DNA from: Pseudomonadota bacterium
GTDB lineage: Bacteria; Pseudomonadota; Gammaproteobacteria; Burkholderiales; Burkholderiaceae_B
DNA: 64,000 nt
Reading direction: 5' to 3'
NCBI GenBank assembly: GCA_023389155.1
Contig: JAEWEV010000008.1
Coordinates: 124,001-188,000, forward strand
The translations under genes and the position numbers were made by a program. Positions 45,614 to 54,228 of the stretch are shown piece by piece. Within the stretch, counting starts at the first letter, position 1, and each line of letters starts with the position of its first letter. The notes below the pieces were generated by a model that saw nothing but the letters and a program-made list of their open reading frames with translations, ran no database searches and had not been told where the DNA came from.

Positions 45614-45964
45614 ATGAACCAGCCCGGTATTCAGACAAGCCTTGTTCGGGCGTTGCATCAGGGTGTGCAGATCACAGCAGAGGTCAACGACCTGATGCTG
45701 GATATCTACCTGGTCGTTGCTGCCGTTGATTTTGATCAGATCCCTGAGATTGTTCCTCAAGACCGTTTCGAGCAGGACGGCCAGATTCACATTGCGAGTT
45801 TGGGTCTTGAGGACGAACCCGTGGAAGATGAAATGGAAGCGATTCTGGCCAATATGGACTCAGGAGATACGGTTCTTTTTTTCTGTGCCAACTCAGATGC
45901 GTACCATCAGGCGCTTGATTTTGTCAGTTACACGGGAGATCGCGAGTTTCTGCCGGTCAGTTGA
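45614..45964 (+). CDS. Hypothetical small acidic protein
   Basis: 116 residues, no signal peptide, strongly acidic (DEPVEDEMEAILANMDSGD). It looks like a compact alpha/beta domain. I do not recognise the family. It lies 5 nt after the small lipoprotein gene, and its last 72 nt overlap the convergent end of the helicase gene. Such a tail-to-tail overlap suggests both frames are real but leaves some doubt about the exact end of either protein. Confidence 0.55.
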   Translation: MNQPGIQTSLVRALHQGVQITAEVNDLMLDIYLVVAAVDFDQIPEIVPQDRFEQDGQIHIASLGLEDEPVEDEMEAILANMDSGDTVLFFCANSDAYHQALDFVSYTGDREFLPVS

Positions 45965-48181
45965 CCGTTCGTCTCCGAACTCGACGATCAAGCCATGTTC
46001 CGGCTTGCGCCGGACTACAGGGATGCTCAGGCAATCTCTGTAGTCCGCGTTAACCAGGCGTCTGTTATCCCGTAGCAGCTCTTTGACGAAAATCGATATT
46101 TTATCCGCTTCGTCCGGCACCATCAGCCAGACATGATTTCTTGCGCGCGTCAAAGCAACATAAAAAAGCCTGCGCTCATCGGCAAATTCAAAATTTTCGG
46201 ATTCAGGTAAAAAATATTCCCTGACCTGATCTATCGCTTTGTCTGAAGGGAATCCATAGACCCCCTGCTCCATATTCAGAATGCATACATAGTCGGCTTC
46301 CAGGCCTTTGGATGCATGCACTGTACTTGACTGGATTTGCAATGCAGGGTAACGCCTCGCAAATTCTGCCAATTGCACCTGATCCGGTAACAGATGCGAA
46401 AACCGTGCGAGAAGCAATATACTGGTTTTCATTTGGCATACCGACGATTGCTGTAATGGGCGCCGCAATGAGGATGACCCTGCCGTGGATTGCTGCAACC
46501 TGGCAAGAACGGTGTCTACGCCATCTGTCTGCCGGACAAGCGTCACGACTCTGGCATTGCCTTTACTTGCGGCCTGCAATCGCTTGCCATTCTGAAATGG
46601 ATTTTTCATCAGAAACCGGCTGCTAATATCGCATAGTGCCTGGCTAAATCGAAAGGTGCAGCTTAACGGCACGATTCTGCATTGTGGATGCACGCGTTCA
46701 GAAAAATGAGTGGTGTAGCGGATATCGCTGCCTGCAAAGCGGTAAATCGCCTGCCAGTCATCACCTACACAAAACAGGCGCAGGTCAGACCGCTGATGAA
46801 GCACAGCTGCAATCAACCCATAGCGATGTGAAGAAATATCCTGGAACTCGTCAATCAGGATGTCCCGCCATGGCACCTGAAAGCGCCCTTCTCTCACATA
46901 CTTCGTAGCCCGCGCTATCATCCCGTCAAAATCAATGTGACCAAGCTCACTCAAACGCTGCTCGTATGCCGCAGACAGTGGAGCAAGCAATGCGCACGTC
47001 GCGGGTATCTGGCCTTTGATAACACCGGATGTGATCGCCGTTCCGACCGCATCGCAATTGCTTAAATGACTCGAATGGGATAGCCGATACAGGGGCAGCA
47101 GCCCAGCCAGTTTACTCAGCAATGCTTCCCAGCGATCAGAACCGATCAGCATTGTCATGCATGCTTGGCGCGCTGCGGCAAGCGATCGCTCGTTACGCGC
47201 GCTGATTCCGGCCTCATCATGTTTGTGATATTGCAAGCCATTGCGGTCTGGTGCTGGATCAGGCCAATCGCTTATCCTGCATTGCAGGTCGTTGATCAGC
47301 GACTGAATGTTGTAAGCATAGTTCGTCTCTTCCCACAGCAGAACATGCCGGGTGTCGTAATGCTTATGGATCGCGTTCAGACGTCTCACCCATTTTCTGA
47401 TCGCTGTCGGCGCTTTGTTCTCACCGGCATAATCAAAAACATCGATATAAATCCGAGCGACGGGCAAATAAAAAGTACTGCGGTATGGCTGTCGTTTAGC
47501 AAAAAAAACGTTGTGAGGAAAGTGCTGGCGATAGCAGTATTCAACGCCCATCAGGCATAGGGCATTGGCAACAAGGCACTCAAAGGGATTGCGCATCAGC
47601 TCTCCTCTGAGTGCCCTGACAGGGCGCGAAGCAAATGATGTCAGATATGCCTGGCGATCTGAAAATTCGCACGATAGTCTGATGCCAGGTTCAATAAGTG
47701 CGAAGTAATCAAGCAACAATGTGGTGTACTGATCACAATGGTTGATACGTTCCCGCAACTGCTGGTCCAGAAATTCGCGCAATGCCTCTGGCCGGTGACA
47801 GAAATCCGTCAGCATCGGCCTCTGCTGTTCTACCTGCATCACAATTTGCAGACCCAGACTGTGAAAGGTGCTGGCGGAAAATCCTTGAATTGACAAGCGC
47901 ACAGCAATTCGGCGCTGCAGGCGTTCATGAATTTCCTGCGCAGCCTCTCGCGCAAAGGCAAGACAGAGGATGTCCTGCGCAGCTGCAAGACCGTGAGCCA
48001 GAAGAAATGCCACGCGGCCTGTCAGCGTGCTGGTTTTTCCTGTGCCTGCACCGGCCAGCACCAACGTGGCGGGCGCGTCCGACACGCAAGCACGCCGTTG
48101 TTCCATGGTCAACGGAGTACTTTCAATGCTGTCGAATAGCTCGGCATACATCTCAAGACAGGCTGACTCGTTCGTGCTCAT
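45893..48181 (-). CDS. helD: UvrD/Rep superfamily helicase, helicase IV (HelD) type
   Basis: 3'-5' DNA helicase of superfamily 1. 762 residues from ATG 48181; a longer in-frame start adds a Cys-rich stretch that does not fit. Motif I is LAGAGTGKTS, motif II ILIDEFQDIS (the DEFQD form of HelD), then VGDDWQAIYRFAGSD, the HASKGLEADYV motif and the terminal YVALTRARNHVW. From PWRDILIDEFQDIS onward it matches E. coli HelD well by eye, but the central part (residues 180-420) is longer than in E. coli (684 in total). It is not next to recombination genes. Confidence 0.85.
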   Translation of the reverse strand: MSTNESACLEMYAELFDSIESTPLTMEQRRACVSDAPATLVLAGAGTGKTSTLTGRVAFLLAHGLAAAQDILCLAFAREAAQEIHERLQRRIAVRLSIQGFSASTFHSLGLQIVMQVEQQRPMLTDFCHRPEALREFLDQQLRERINHCDQYTTLLLDYFALIEPGIRLSCEFSDRQAYLTSFASRPVRALRGELMRNPFECLVANALCLMGVEYCYRQHFPHNVFFAKRQPYRSTFYLPVARIYIDVFDYAGENKAPTAIRKWVRRLNAIHKHYDTRHVLLWEETNYAYNIQSLINDLQCRISDWPDPAPDRNGLQYHKHDEAGISARNERSLAAARQACMTMLIGSDRWEALLSKLAGLLPLYRLSHSSHLSNCDAVGTAITSGVIKGQIPATCALLAPLSAAYEQRLSELGHIDFDGMIARATKYVREGRFQVPWRDILIDEFQDISSHRYGLIAAVLHQRSDLRLFCVGDDWQAIYRFAGSDIRYTTHFSERVHPQCRIVPLSCTFRFSQALCDISSRFLMKNPFQNGKRLQAASKGNARVVTLVRQTDGVDTVLARLQQSTAGSSSLRRPLQQSSVCQMKTSILLLARFSHLLPDQVQLAEFARRYPALQIQSSTVHASKGLEADYVCILNMEQGVYGFPSDKAIDQVREYFLPESENFEFADERRLFYVALTRARNHVWLMVPDEADKISIFVKELLRDNRRLVNADYRDCLSIPVVRRKPEHGLIVEFGDERSTDRQKLAISRVTDKIKRLMVRI

Positions 48182-48538
48182 TTTTTCGATAATTCGTGGC
48201 TGCACACTGATAAACCAAGGGATGCAAAAGCACGATACTAGTAGAAGAGACAAGCAGACAAAACAGCATGAGGATGTCCTGGTCACAGGGGACTTACCCG
48301 GGCGCGACGGACAATTGAAAAATAACGGGAAATCAAAAATATGACAGCGCGATTCTGTCGCACAGAAACCACGGAACAAAGCCGGCATTAACGAAAAAGA
48401 CCGGTAACGAATGAACGCTACCGGTCTTTTTGCAGGACATCAACCATCATATACAGGCTGATTGATATGACAGTTCGACTGCCATTATTGGAGTTGAACC
48501 CAACCTGTCAGGATGACATCAAGTGATATCAGCCGACA
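48182..48538. other. Intergenic region upstream of the helicase
   Basis: 357 nt between the helicase start and the stop of the next minus-strand gene. It contains the terminator at 48394-48431; the remainder presumably holds the helD promoter. Nothing else seen. Confidence 0.5.
48394..48431. terminator. Strong bidirectional terminator
   Basis: A perfect 13-bp stem, AAAAAGACCGGTA (48394-48406) with TACCGGTCTTTTT (48419-48431). It lies about 110 nt past the stop of the 48539 gene and insulates the helicase promoter. Confidence 0.88.
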
Positions 48539-48943
48539 TCAGGGCTGTGGACGGGACAGATCCTGAACTGGCGCACCGCCTTGGTCCTGCTGCATTGGAA
48601 CAGGCTGACCTGGAGCGGGTTCAGCAGACTGTTGAACAGGCTGACCATCAGGGCCAATGACTGTTGTCTGTGAGGAGCCGGTGGCCGGTACCTGGCCAGC
48701 AGGCACTGTTTGAACCTGAGCGTTTTGCTGCTGAGCCTGCTCTGGAGTAACAGGAACCGTGGTCTCCGTTACACGCAATGTAGGTTCAATATACATATCC
48801 TGAGATTTTGCCCAGGCGGAGCGGGTATCCTTTGCCTCGCCCAGTGCATGACGGGACAGATTGTCGGACGGCGTAGCAGCTTGTGCATTGACTGACGCTG
48901 CAGTTGCGAGAACGATCATAGCGGGAACGAGAAATTTTTTCAT
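48539..48943 (-). CDS. Secreted Gln/Pro-rich hypothetical protein
   Basis: 134 residues. A typical Sec signal peptide (MKKFLVPAMIVLATAASVNA, cleavage after AQA) precedes a short conserved-looking region (SRHALGEAKDTRSAWAKS) and a Gln/Pro/Val-rich low-complexity tail (PEQAQQQNAQVQTVPAGQ). I infer a periplasmic or cell-surface protein with a disordered tail. No family recognised. Single gene with a strong terminator. Confidence 0.7.
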   Translation of the reverse strand: MKKFLVPAMIVLATAASVNAQAATPSDNLSRHALGEAKDTRSAWAKSQDMYIEPTLRVTETTVPVTPEQAQQQNAQVQTVPAGQVPATGSSQTTVIGPDGQPVQQSAEPAPGQPVPMQQDQGGAPVQDLSRPQP

Positions 48944-49185
48944 AAAAGAACCCCTTTAAAGAAACATAAACAAAACTTATACGACTTTCATGATACCAAC
49001 AGATAACCAGTTGAATGTAACGGAATGCATGAAAATCAAACATAACACTTCTCTGAGACAATGCTTTGCGTATGTTCAATTCAATACGTTACAGGATATT
49101 CGCTTACTACTATAACTGAATTTAATTAAAATAAAAGTGAAGGATTAATAATCCGATACAATACAGCCACTATAGGAGTCGCTGA

Positions 49186-49440
49186 ATGAAAAAATTGTTA
49201 TTGCTTCTTGTGCCCGTCGTTCTGGCCGGTTGTGCTTCCAGCGGACTGGATGTGGTTGATCGCGGCAATTATGGTGTCAAATGCTCACCTGATGCAAACA
49301 CCCCGCCAAACTGGGAAATGTGCATGCAGACAGCCCAGAAAACCTGCGGGTACCAGAAACCTGTGAATATTACACAACACAATCCTACAGGTACTGGTAC
49401 TGCCGAGGACACCTACTTTATCAATTTTCAGTGCCAGTAG
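49186..49440 (+). CDS. Small Cys-containing lipoprotein
   Basis: 84 residues. The signal MKKLLLLLVPVVLAGC has lipobox LAGC. The mature part has four further Cys (KCSPD, EMCMQT, KTCGYQ, NFQCQ), enough for two disulfides. AGGAG sits 7 nt before the ATG. Just upstream is a perfect 13-nt palindrome, GGATTAATAATCC (49142-49154), that could bind a regulator. Family not recognised. Its last 20 nt overlap the convergent methyltransferase gene. Confidence 0.75.
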   Translation: MKKLLLLLVPVVLAGCASSGLDVVDRGNYGVKCSPDANTPPNWEMCMQTAQKTCGYQKPVNITQHNPTGTGTAEDTYFINFQCQ

Positions 49441-50587
49441 GCACAAGACACCAAAGGCGCGTGGTTTCGCGCGCCCTTGCCTCGTGCAATGGATCTGAGC
49501 TGTCTGCCGCCCGATGGTGGGTCGGCTTTGTGTCGTAAGTCGCCTCGACCGCCAGACCATTTTCCCGAAACCGCTTCTCCATTGCACCAGCATCTCGCAA
49601 ACCCAGCAACTCGGCCAGATCAGACATGATGAGCCATACTTTACCGCCGGGTTGCAGATGCTGCACGGCCTGCTGAAGAAATCCCTTCAGCATTTGCTCA
49701 TCAGGGTCATATACCGCAGCGTCGAGTGATGAAGACACCTTACCCGGTAGCCAGGGTGGGTTGCATACAAGCAGATCTGCCCTGCCTTCAGGAAAGAACG
49801 GTTGTTGCAATACGCTGATGCAGTCGGTCAAACCCAGCCGTTGCACATTCTCCTGAGCACATTCAACGGCGCGTGGCGATAAATCGGTCGCCACTATCTG
49901 GGCCACGCCTTTTTTGGCCAGTAAAATCGACAGCACGCCGGTGCCTGCGCCGATATCGAATGCTCTGTGGCAATTCGCAGGTAGCGGCGCCTGCATGATC
50001 AGTGTCAGGTACTCGGCACGGGATGGCGAAAAAACGCCGTAATGAGGATGGATACGAAAATCACAGTTGGCAATCGGCACCCCCTTGCGACGCCATTCAT
50101 AGGCGCCGATGATGCCCAGTAGTTCTCTGAGAGAAATGAGCATGGGTGCATCCCGGTGAGCAAAAACCTGCATCAAAGCCTGCCTGGCATCTGGCGCGCG
50201 GCGTAGAAGCACGGTGTTGTCCGGTTCAATCTGAATCAGTAGCAGGCCGAGCAGTCTGGCGCGTTGTGCCTGCTGCATCCGATATCGATGGAAACGCTCC
50301 ACTAGCGGCAATACGTTGACCGATTCTGCAGTCTTTTTCTTCCTGTCCAGGCGACGTGTCAGGGCCTGCAGCAACTGTCGTGCATTCTGAAAATCCCCGC
50401 GCCATATCAGGCCAACGCCAGCGCGCATTTGCTTCAGGGCAGCATCGGCTGACAGCGTATCGTCTGCGAATGCCAGGGACGCCGGCACGGCAAATCCGGC
50501 TTCGGAATGCCAGAGTACGGATCCCTGTTCATCAGGAAGCGATGCTGTGGAATGTGACGCCGAACTTTCGGTCTGGTTACCGTTCAT
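49421..50587 (-). CDS. Class I SAM-dependent methyltransferase (MTS/HemK-like)
   Basis: 388 residues. The N-terminal 180 or so residues form a separate alpha-rich region. The methyltransferase domain starts near ANCHRAFDIGAGTGVLSI (SAM loop) and has VATDLSPRAVECA and the catalytic CNPPWLPG. An NPPW motif marks amino- or ring-nitrogen methyltransferases such as RsmC, HemK or TrmN6; the substrate, whether rRNA, protein or other, is not determined. Convergent with the lipoprotein at 49186 with a 20-nt overlap. Confidence 0.8.
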   Translation of the reverse strand: MNGNQTESSASHSTASLPDEQGSVLWHSEAGFAVPASLAFADDTLSADAALKQMRAGVGLIWRGDFQNARQLLQALTRRLDRKKKTAESVNVLPLVERFHRYRMQQAQRARLLGLLLIQIEPDNTVLLRRAPDARQALMQVFAHRDAPMLISLRELLGIIGAYEWRRKGVPIANCDFRIHPHYGVFSPSRAEYLTLIMQAPLPANCHRAFDIGAGTGVLSILLAKKGVAQIVATDLSPRAVECAQENVQRLGLTDCISVLQQPFFPEGRADLLVCNPPWLPGKVSSSLDAAVYDPDEQMLKGFLQQAVQHLQPGGKVWLIMSDLAELLGLRDAGAMEKRFRENGLAVEATYDTKPTHHRAADSSDPLHEARARETTRLWCLVPTGTEN

Positions 50588-51025
50588 TAATTCAATTTCC
50601 GTTTACTGGGCAGTAGTGCCAGAATGTTTATCGTAGTCGCAAGCGCCAATGCAAATAAACAAAGAATGAAGACAAGTTTGCGAATGCATTGTGCCATAAA
50701 ACGCCCGACTCTTTCGCCAACAAATTCCAAAGTGCGCAGTTAGCAGCGTAACGATTCTATAAAGATAAAGGTTAGTTTGCTGCAGGCCCAGACCAATGCA
50801 AGCTGTTGTTCGCCGAGCCTTTATCTTTATAGAAGTCAATATCGCGAATTCAGGAAAGATGATTCGGTTGGAAGCCGTTTCTGCGTTGTAGCAGCCACGC
50901 CTGAATAAGCCAGAAAGGCCTTATACTGACAAAATTCTGAATGCAAACGTGATAAATTACATTCAGGTTCTCCTTCCATGGAGTTTTCCGGTAACTGACG
51001 CAAATCTAAGCAACAGGAGTATGCT
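50588..51025. other. Non-coding region upstream of yceI
   Basis: 438 nt with no credible gene; short minus-strand frames of 78 and 83 codons lack sites and cross the repeat. It holds the long inverted repeat at 50755-50834 and a smaller one, CTGAATG (50937-50943) / CATTCAG (50960-50966), 60 nt before yceI, which may be an operator. Confidence 0.5.
50755..50834. repeat. Perfect 17-bp inverted repeat with 46-nt spacer
   Basis: TTCTATAAAGATAAAGG (50755-50771) is exactly complementary to CCTTTATCTTTATAGAA (50818-50834). The spacer has a different, G+C-richer composition. As RNA it would make a long stem with a 46-nt head; as DNA it could be a cruciform, a tiny inverted-repeat element or an invertible segment. 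No gene lies inside. Confidence 0.85.
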
Positions 51026-51610
51026 ATGCTCTCTCTTTTTCGAAACACCATTATGCCTGGCGTCCTCTTGTGCTGCCTGCCTGGCATTGTTCACGCAGAA
51101 ACGGCAAGCCTTGAAGTTGAACCGACACATACGTTCGTCACGGTAGAAGTCAAACATTTTGAAACTTCAACGTTAAGGATTCGTTTCGATGACGTGCAGG
51201 GAACTATCGAAACAGACGCGCAACAGAGCAAAGGCAGCGCGGATATTAAAATCCTGACCAAATCCATCAATTCGGGCACAACGGATTTTGACGACCACCT
51301 GAAGTCCGGCGATTTTTTTGATGTCGAAAAATATCCCGAGATTACATTCGCGGGAAAGAAGTTCGATTACCAGAATAACAAACTCGCCTCGGTCGAGGGT
51401 GACCTGACCCTCCTCGGCAATACCCATCCGGTGACGCTTAAAAACACCAATTACAATTGCTATTTTCAGCCAGTCCTGAAAAAGAATATCTGCGGCGGGG
51501 ATTTTGAAACAACAATCAAACGCACCGAATGGGGCATGAATTGGGGTATAGACATGGGTATACCTGACGAGGTCAAAATTCTCATTCAGATCGAAGCCAT
51601 CGTCAAATAA
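51026..51610 (+). CDS. yceI: YceI-family periplasmic protein
   Basis: 194 residues with a Sec signal peptide (cleavage near VHAETA). The YceI lipocalin-like domain fills the mature part: EVEPTHTFVTVEVKHF, then GSADIKILTKSINSGTTDFDDHL, LKSGDFFDVEKYPEITF and NTHPVTLKNTNYN. Family members bind isoprenoids such as octaprenyl chains; the partner here is unknown. The C-terminal CGGDFETTIKRTEWGMNWG is characteristic. Possible operator sites upstream. Single gene, no cytochrome b561 partner next to it. Confidence 0.9.
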   Translation: MLSLFRNTIMPGVLLCCLPGIVHAETASLEVEPTHTFVTVEVKHFETSTLRIRFDDVQGTIETDAQQSKGSADIKILTKSINSGTTDFDDHLKSGDFFDVEKYPEITFAGKKFDYQNNKLASVEGDLTLLGNTHPVTLKNTNYNCYFQPVLKKNICGGDFETTIKRTEWGMNWGIDMGIPDEVKILIQIEAIVK

Positions 51611-51913
51611 ATTCGACTCTTTCGGAATCTGACCCAGCACTGATGGACCGCGGTGACTGCCTCTACTACTACCTACGATGCAGTTAATCGCGTTCGCGAT
51701 TTTCAGCATGTTAGACCGGATTTGGAATTTCAGATGTGCAGGAACCGCCCGGGCAAAGTCAGCTCAACTGCCCGGGGTTCGCGCGCAGGCAACTGCGTCT
51801 GCAGCGAAATTTCAATGTTCATATTTTTCTATGTATCAAATCTGAAATTGTTTATACTTCGCACAGTTAGGTTCCCTAATAAAGAAGCGTTCATTTTTCG
51901 GAAAAACACGATC
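51611..51913. other. Intergenic region, nothing recognised
   Basis: 303 nt between yceI and the lipoprotein start. A long open frame runs through from 51653, but codon content upstream of the lipoprotein signal is not protein-like. Confidence 0.45.
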
Positions 51914-52330
51914 ATGATCCTCTCCCTGAAATCAATCGTTACGGTCTCGACCTTTGCCTTGCTGTGTGCCTGCTCATCAGCGCCACCCGATCCTTATGTG
52001 CAATTTGCTGAACAGGAACGGCAGTCCGACCAGACGGTAACAAGCACGGCCGCGAGCTTTGCAGATAAATACCCACCGTCGTCGGTCAGTCATTGTGAAA
52101 CCATGACACACGAATCCTATGAGAAAGGAACACGCTGTTACCGGGTGATTAACCGTAATTGGGAGCGCGACTATAAGCAGGCTTATGACAACGCTGACAA
52201 ACGCACTCGAGCCGTGTTAAAACGGTATCACAGCAGCTTCTCAGCCTACTATCTGTCGCCCGCCGCACCCGCCAAACAGAAAGCAGCGGAGCGGTCTTAC
52301 GAACAATTGCGACGCCGAATCGGATCCTGA
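51914..52330 (+). CDS. Hypothetical lipoprotein
   Basis: 138 residues from ATG 51914, the start that yields a lipoprotein signal with Cys in LLCACSS; a longer frame upstream lacks a signal. The mature protein is polar and mostly helical, with a conserved-looking Cys pair (SHCETMTH, GTRCYRV) and a basic C-terminus (RSYEQLRRRIGS). No family recognised. Confidence 0.6.
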   Translation: MILSLKSIVTVSTFALLCACSSAPPDPYVQFAEQERQSDQTVTSTAASFADKYPPSSVSHCETMTHESYEKGTRCYRVINRNWERDYKQAYDNADKRTRAVLKRYHSSFSAYYLSPAAPAKQKAAERSYEQLRRRIGS

Positions 52331-52421
52331 TGATTTTTTAATCCTCAATTCTTCACTGGGAATCATCCTCCCGGAAATCATCCGGGAGCAATCATTTTCC
52401 AATAAAACGGGAGTACGACAA

Positions 52422-52772
52422 ATGGCTTATCAAGGAAGCTGCCACTGTGGCACAGTGGTATTTACAGTTGATGCGGACCTGCCAACCCAGGTTGTCAGTT
52501 GTAACTGTTCCATCTGCAGGCGCAACGGATCACTGCTAACCTTCGTACCGGAAGAAAAATTCGTATTGAATCAGGGCCAGGATGCGCTCAGAACCTACGA
52601 GTTCAACAAACATCATATCCAGCACCAATTCTGTGAGACTTGCGGTGTGCAGTCGTTCTCAAGCGGGCGTAAACCAGATGGGACTATCTCTTATGCCGTG
52701 AATTTGCGTTGCGTCCCGCAAGCAGATCTGGACTCGCTCGATATCCAGAAATTTGATGGTGCCTCGATCTGA
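52422..52772 (+). CDS. GFA (CENP-V/glutathione-dependent formaldehyde-activating) domain protein
   Basis: 116 residues, a complete GFA-fold protein. The zinc ligands are visible: CHCGTV near residue 6, CNCSICRRNG near 27-36 and FCETCGVQSF near 70. The first two Cys groups and the last make the two zinc sites. Family members were named for a formaldehyde-glutathione activity, but most have no proven reaction, so none is claimed here. It starts 92 nt after the lipoprotein and ends before a hairpin at 52783-52804. Confidence 0.88.
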   Translation: MAYQGSCHCGTVVFTVDADLPTQVVSCNCSICRRNGSLLTFVPEEKFVLNQGQDALRTYEFNKHHIQHQFCETCGVQSFSSGRKPDGTISYAVNLRCVPQADLDSLDIQKFDGASI

Positions 52773-52782
52773 AACTATTTCC

Positions 52783-52804
52783 GCCGGGCGGCAACCCGCC
52801 CGGC
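52783..52804 (+). terminator. G+C-rich hairpin after the GFA gene
   Basis: Perfect 9-bp arms GCCGGGCGG (52783-52791) and CCGCCCGGC (52796-52804), 4-nt loop, 10 nt after the stop. It lacks a T-run, so termination would be weak or Rho-assisted. Confidence 0.45.
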
Positions 52805-52966
52805 CGAATTACCTTGCACCTTCAATTTGCAAGCGCCCGATAAGATTTTTGGCTCAGCAACGCTGCAGGGACAAATGGCTTCGATAAAGCGCTTCCCCAT
52901 GCCACTTGGAGCTGCGTCTTTCTCTCACAGAAAGAATAAAATTTTGAAATAACCCGCGCTTAATAA

Positions 52967-52995
52967 TTGAAAAAAAATCGCCACAATGCTATGAT
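52967..52995 (+). promoter_or_regulatory. Promoter of tRNA-Pro
   Basis: TTGAAA (52967-52972) and TATGAT (52990-52995) are separated by 17 nt, about 90 nt upstream of the tRNA. The rest of the 312-nt gap upstream shows no gene. Confidence 0.75.
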
Positions 52996-53083
52996 GCACG
53001 ACTTAGCTGGAATCGCAAATATTCACTGACCTGTTTCCCCAATATCAGCGTGCCGATTCTCCAACAGCTAAATGACGATTTCG

Positions 53084-53161
<78 letters not shown>

Positions 53162-53170
53162 ACAAATTCA

Positions 53171-53204
53171 AGGACTTGCACGAAACTGGCAAGTCCTTTT
53201 TTGT
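53171..53204 (+). terminator. Rho-independent terminator of tRNA-Pro
   Basis: Stem GGACTTGC (53172-53179) / GCAAGTCC (53189-53196), 9-nt loop, followed by six Ts. It begins 10 nt after the tRNA. Confidence 0.88.
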
Positions 53205-53215
53205 TTTCTTGAGAG

Positions 53216-53561
53216 TCAGTTACCTGACTCCACCCCATAATCGGGGGATAGGGTATTCACCAAACCAGATTCATTTGGCTCTACCTCATAATCGGGAGCC
53301 AGGCCCTCATCAAATCCGATGATGACGAAAAGCAAAGGCCGATTTCCATCCCGAACAACCTTGATCGCGACACCGTAATATGCAGTCGCAAGCTTCTGAC
53401 GTTTGTGGTAGAAGAGATGTCCGTCGCTGTTGAAAATCTGGCTTTCAACTTCGCTACCGAATGCCACCAGATTCCAGCTTTTCCGGCCGTCAGTATCAGC
53501 CCATCGAACTCGTTATCCACCAGTGGCCCATTGGCTGAGACCTTGCTTGATGGCTTCGTAA
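53216..53561 (-). pseudogene. Decayed coding remnant behind tRNA-Pro
   Basis: One minus-strand frame reads protein-like for over 100 codons but is broken by TAA at 53513-53515 and has no proper start (TGA just upstream). Upstream of the break it reads YLYEAIKQGLSQWATGG; downstream it includes KLATAYYGVAIKVVRDG and NRPLLFVIIGFDEG. Near its end a unit of 18 codons is repeated (PDYEVEP ... PDYGVES). Family not recognised. A tRNA gene next door is a usual integration point, so it may be the scar of a lost mobile element. Confidence 0.4.
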
Positions 53562-53681
53562 AGATATTTCAGCCGACATCATTCGAGCAGCGGCTCCCTG
53601 ATTTATGCGTAAACTGTAAGAGCAATCTCACAACGATTGCACGAATCAATGCGCATTCATCTGCTTTACAAGGAGTATCTA

Positions 53682-54125
53682 ATGCATAACAAGCAATTTT
53701 CCCTTCGCCATATTCAAACGTTTCTGGCCACGTCAGCACTGGCATTGGGTTTGACCGTTGGCAGTGCCAATCTCGTCTTTGCACAGGTCCAGTCCCAAAC
53801 CTATGAATCCGTTCAATATATTACAGGCGGCATAGGTAACGCAGAGCAGAATGAAATGAAAGCGTCAGAGAAAGACTACAACCTGCATATGACCTTCTCT
53901 GCAGTCAAGGATCAGGCATTCCTGTCCGACGTTGCGGTACAGATTGTGGACAAGGACAATAAGAAAATTTTTGACGCGCCAAACACCGGACCCTATCTCA
54001 ATGTAAAACTGCCTGATGGCAAATATGAGCTGACCGCTACCTATAAGGGCGAGACCCGCAAGCATGCATTTACGCTTTCGAATGGCGGGACCGAAAAGGC
54101 CGTGTTGCGCTGGCCGACTGAATAA
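53682..54125 (+). CDS. Periplasmic carboxypeptidase-regulatory-like protein
   Basis: 147 residues from ATG 53682, chosen because AAGGAG lies 6 nt upstream. A longer-than-usual signal peptide (about 34 residues, ending VFAQ) precedes a beta-sandwich of the kind seen in carboxypeptidase-regulatory domains: VAVQIVDKDNKKIFD, PYLNVKLPDGKYELTATYKG and RKHAFTLSNGG. Such proteins are often periplasmic and of unknown role. Single gene. Confidence 0.75.
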   Translation: MHNKQFSLRHIQTFLATSALALGLTVGSANLVFAQVQSQTYESVQYITGGIGNAEQNEMKASEKDYNLHMTFSAVKDQAFLSDVAVQIVDKDNKKIFDAPNTGPYLNVKLPDGKYELTATYKGETRKHAFTLSNGGTEKAVLRWPTE

Positions 54126-54228
54126 CATTCCTTTGTTTCATTTTTTTATGTAGGCTCGTGACGAGACGGTGGTTTCTTCACGCTTATCCGTATAATTGGG
54201 GCTATTATCAGTTTTCGGGGGAAGTATA

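Noticed and set aside
48182..48388. Longer N-terminus for the helicase
   Set aside because: The added 69 residues are Cys/Phe-rich and unlike helicase IV; MSTNES at 48181 is the sensible start.
50603..51087. Two minus-strand open frames (78 and 83 codons) upstream of yceI
   Set aside because: No ribosome sites, protein-unlike composition, and they cross the perfect inverted repeat and the yceI start.
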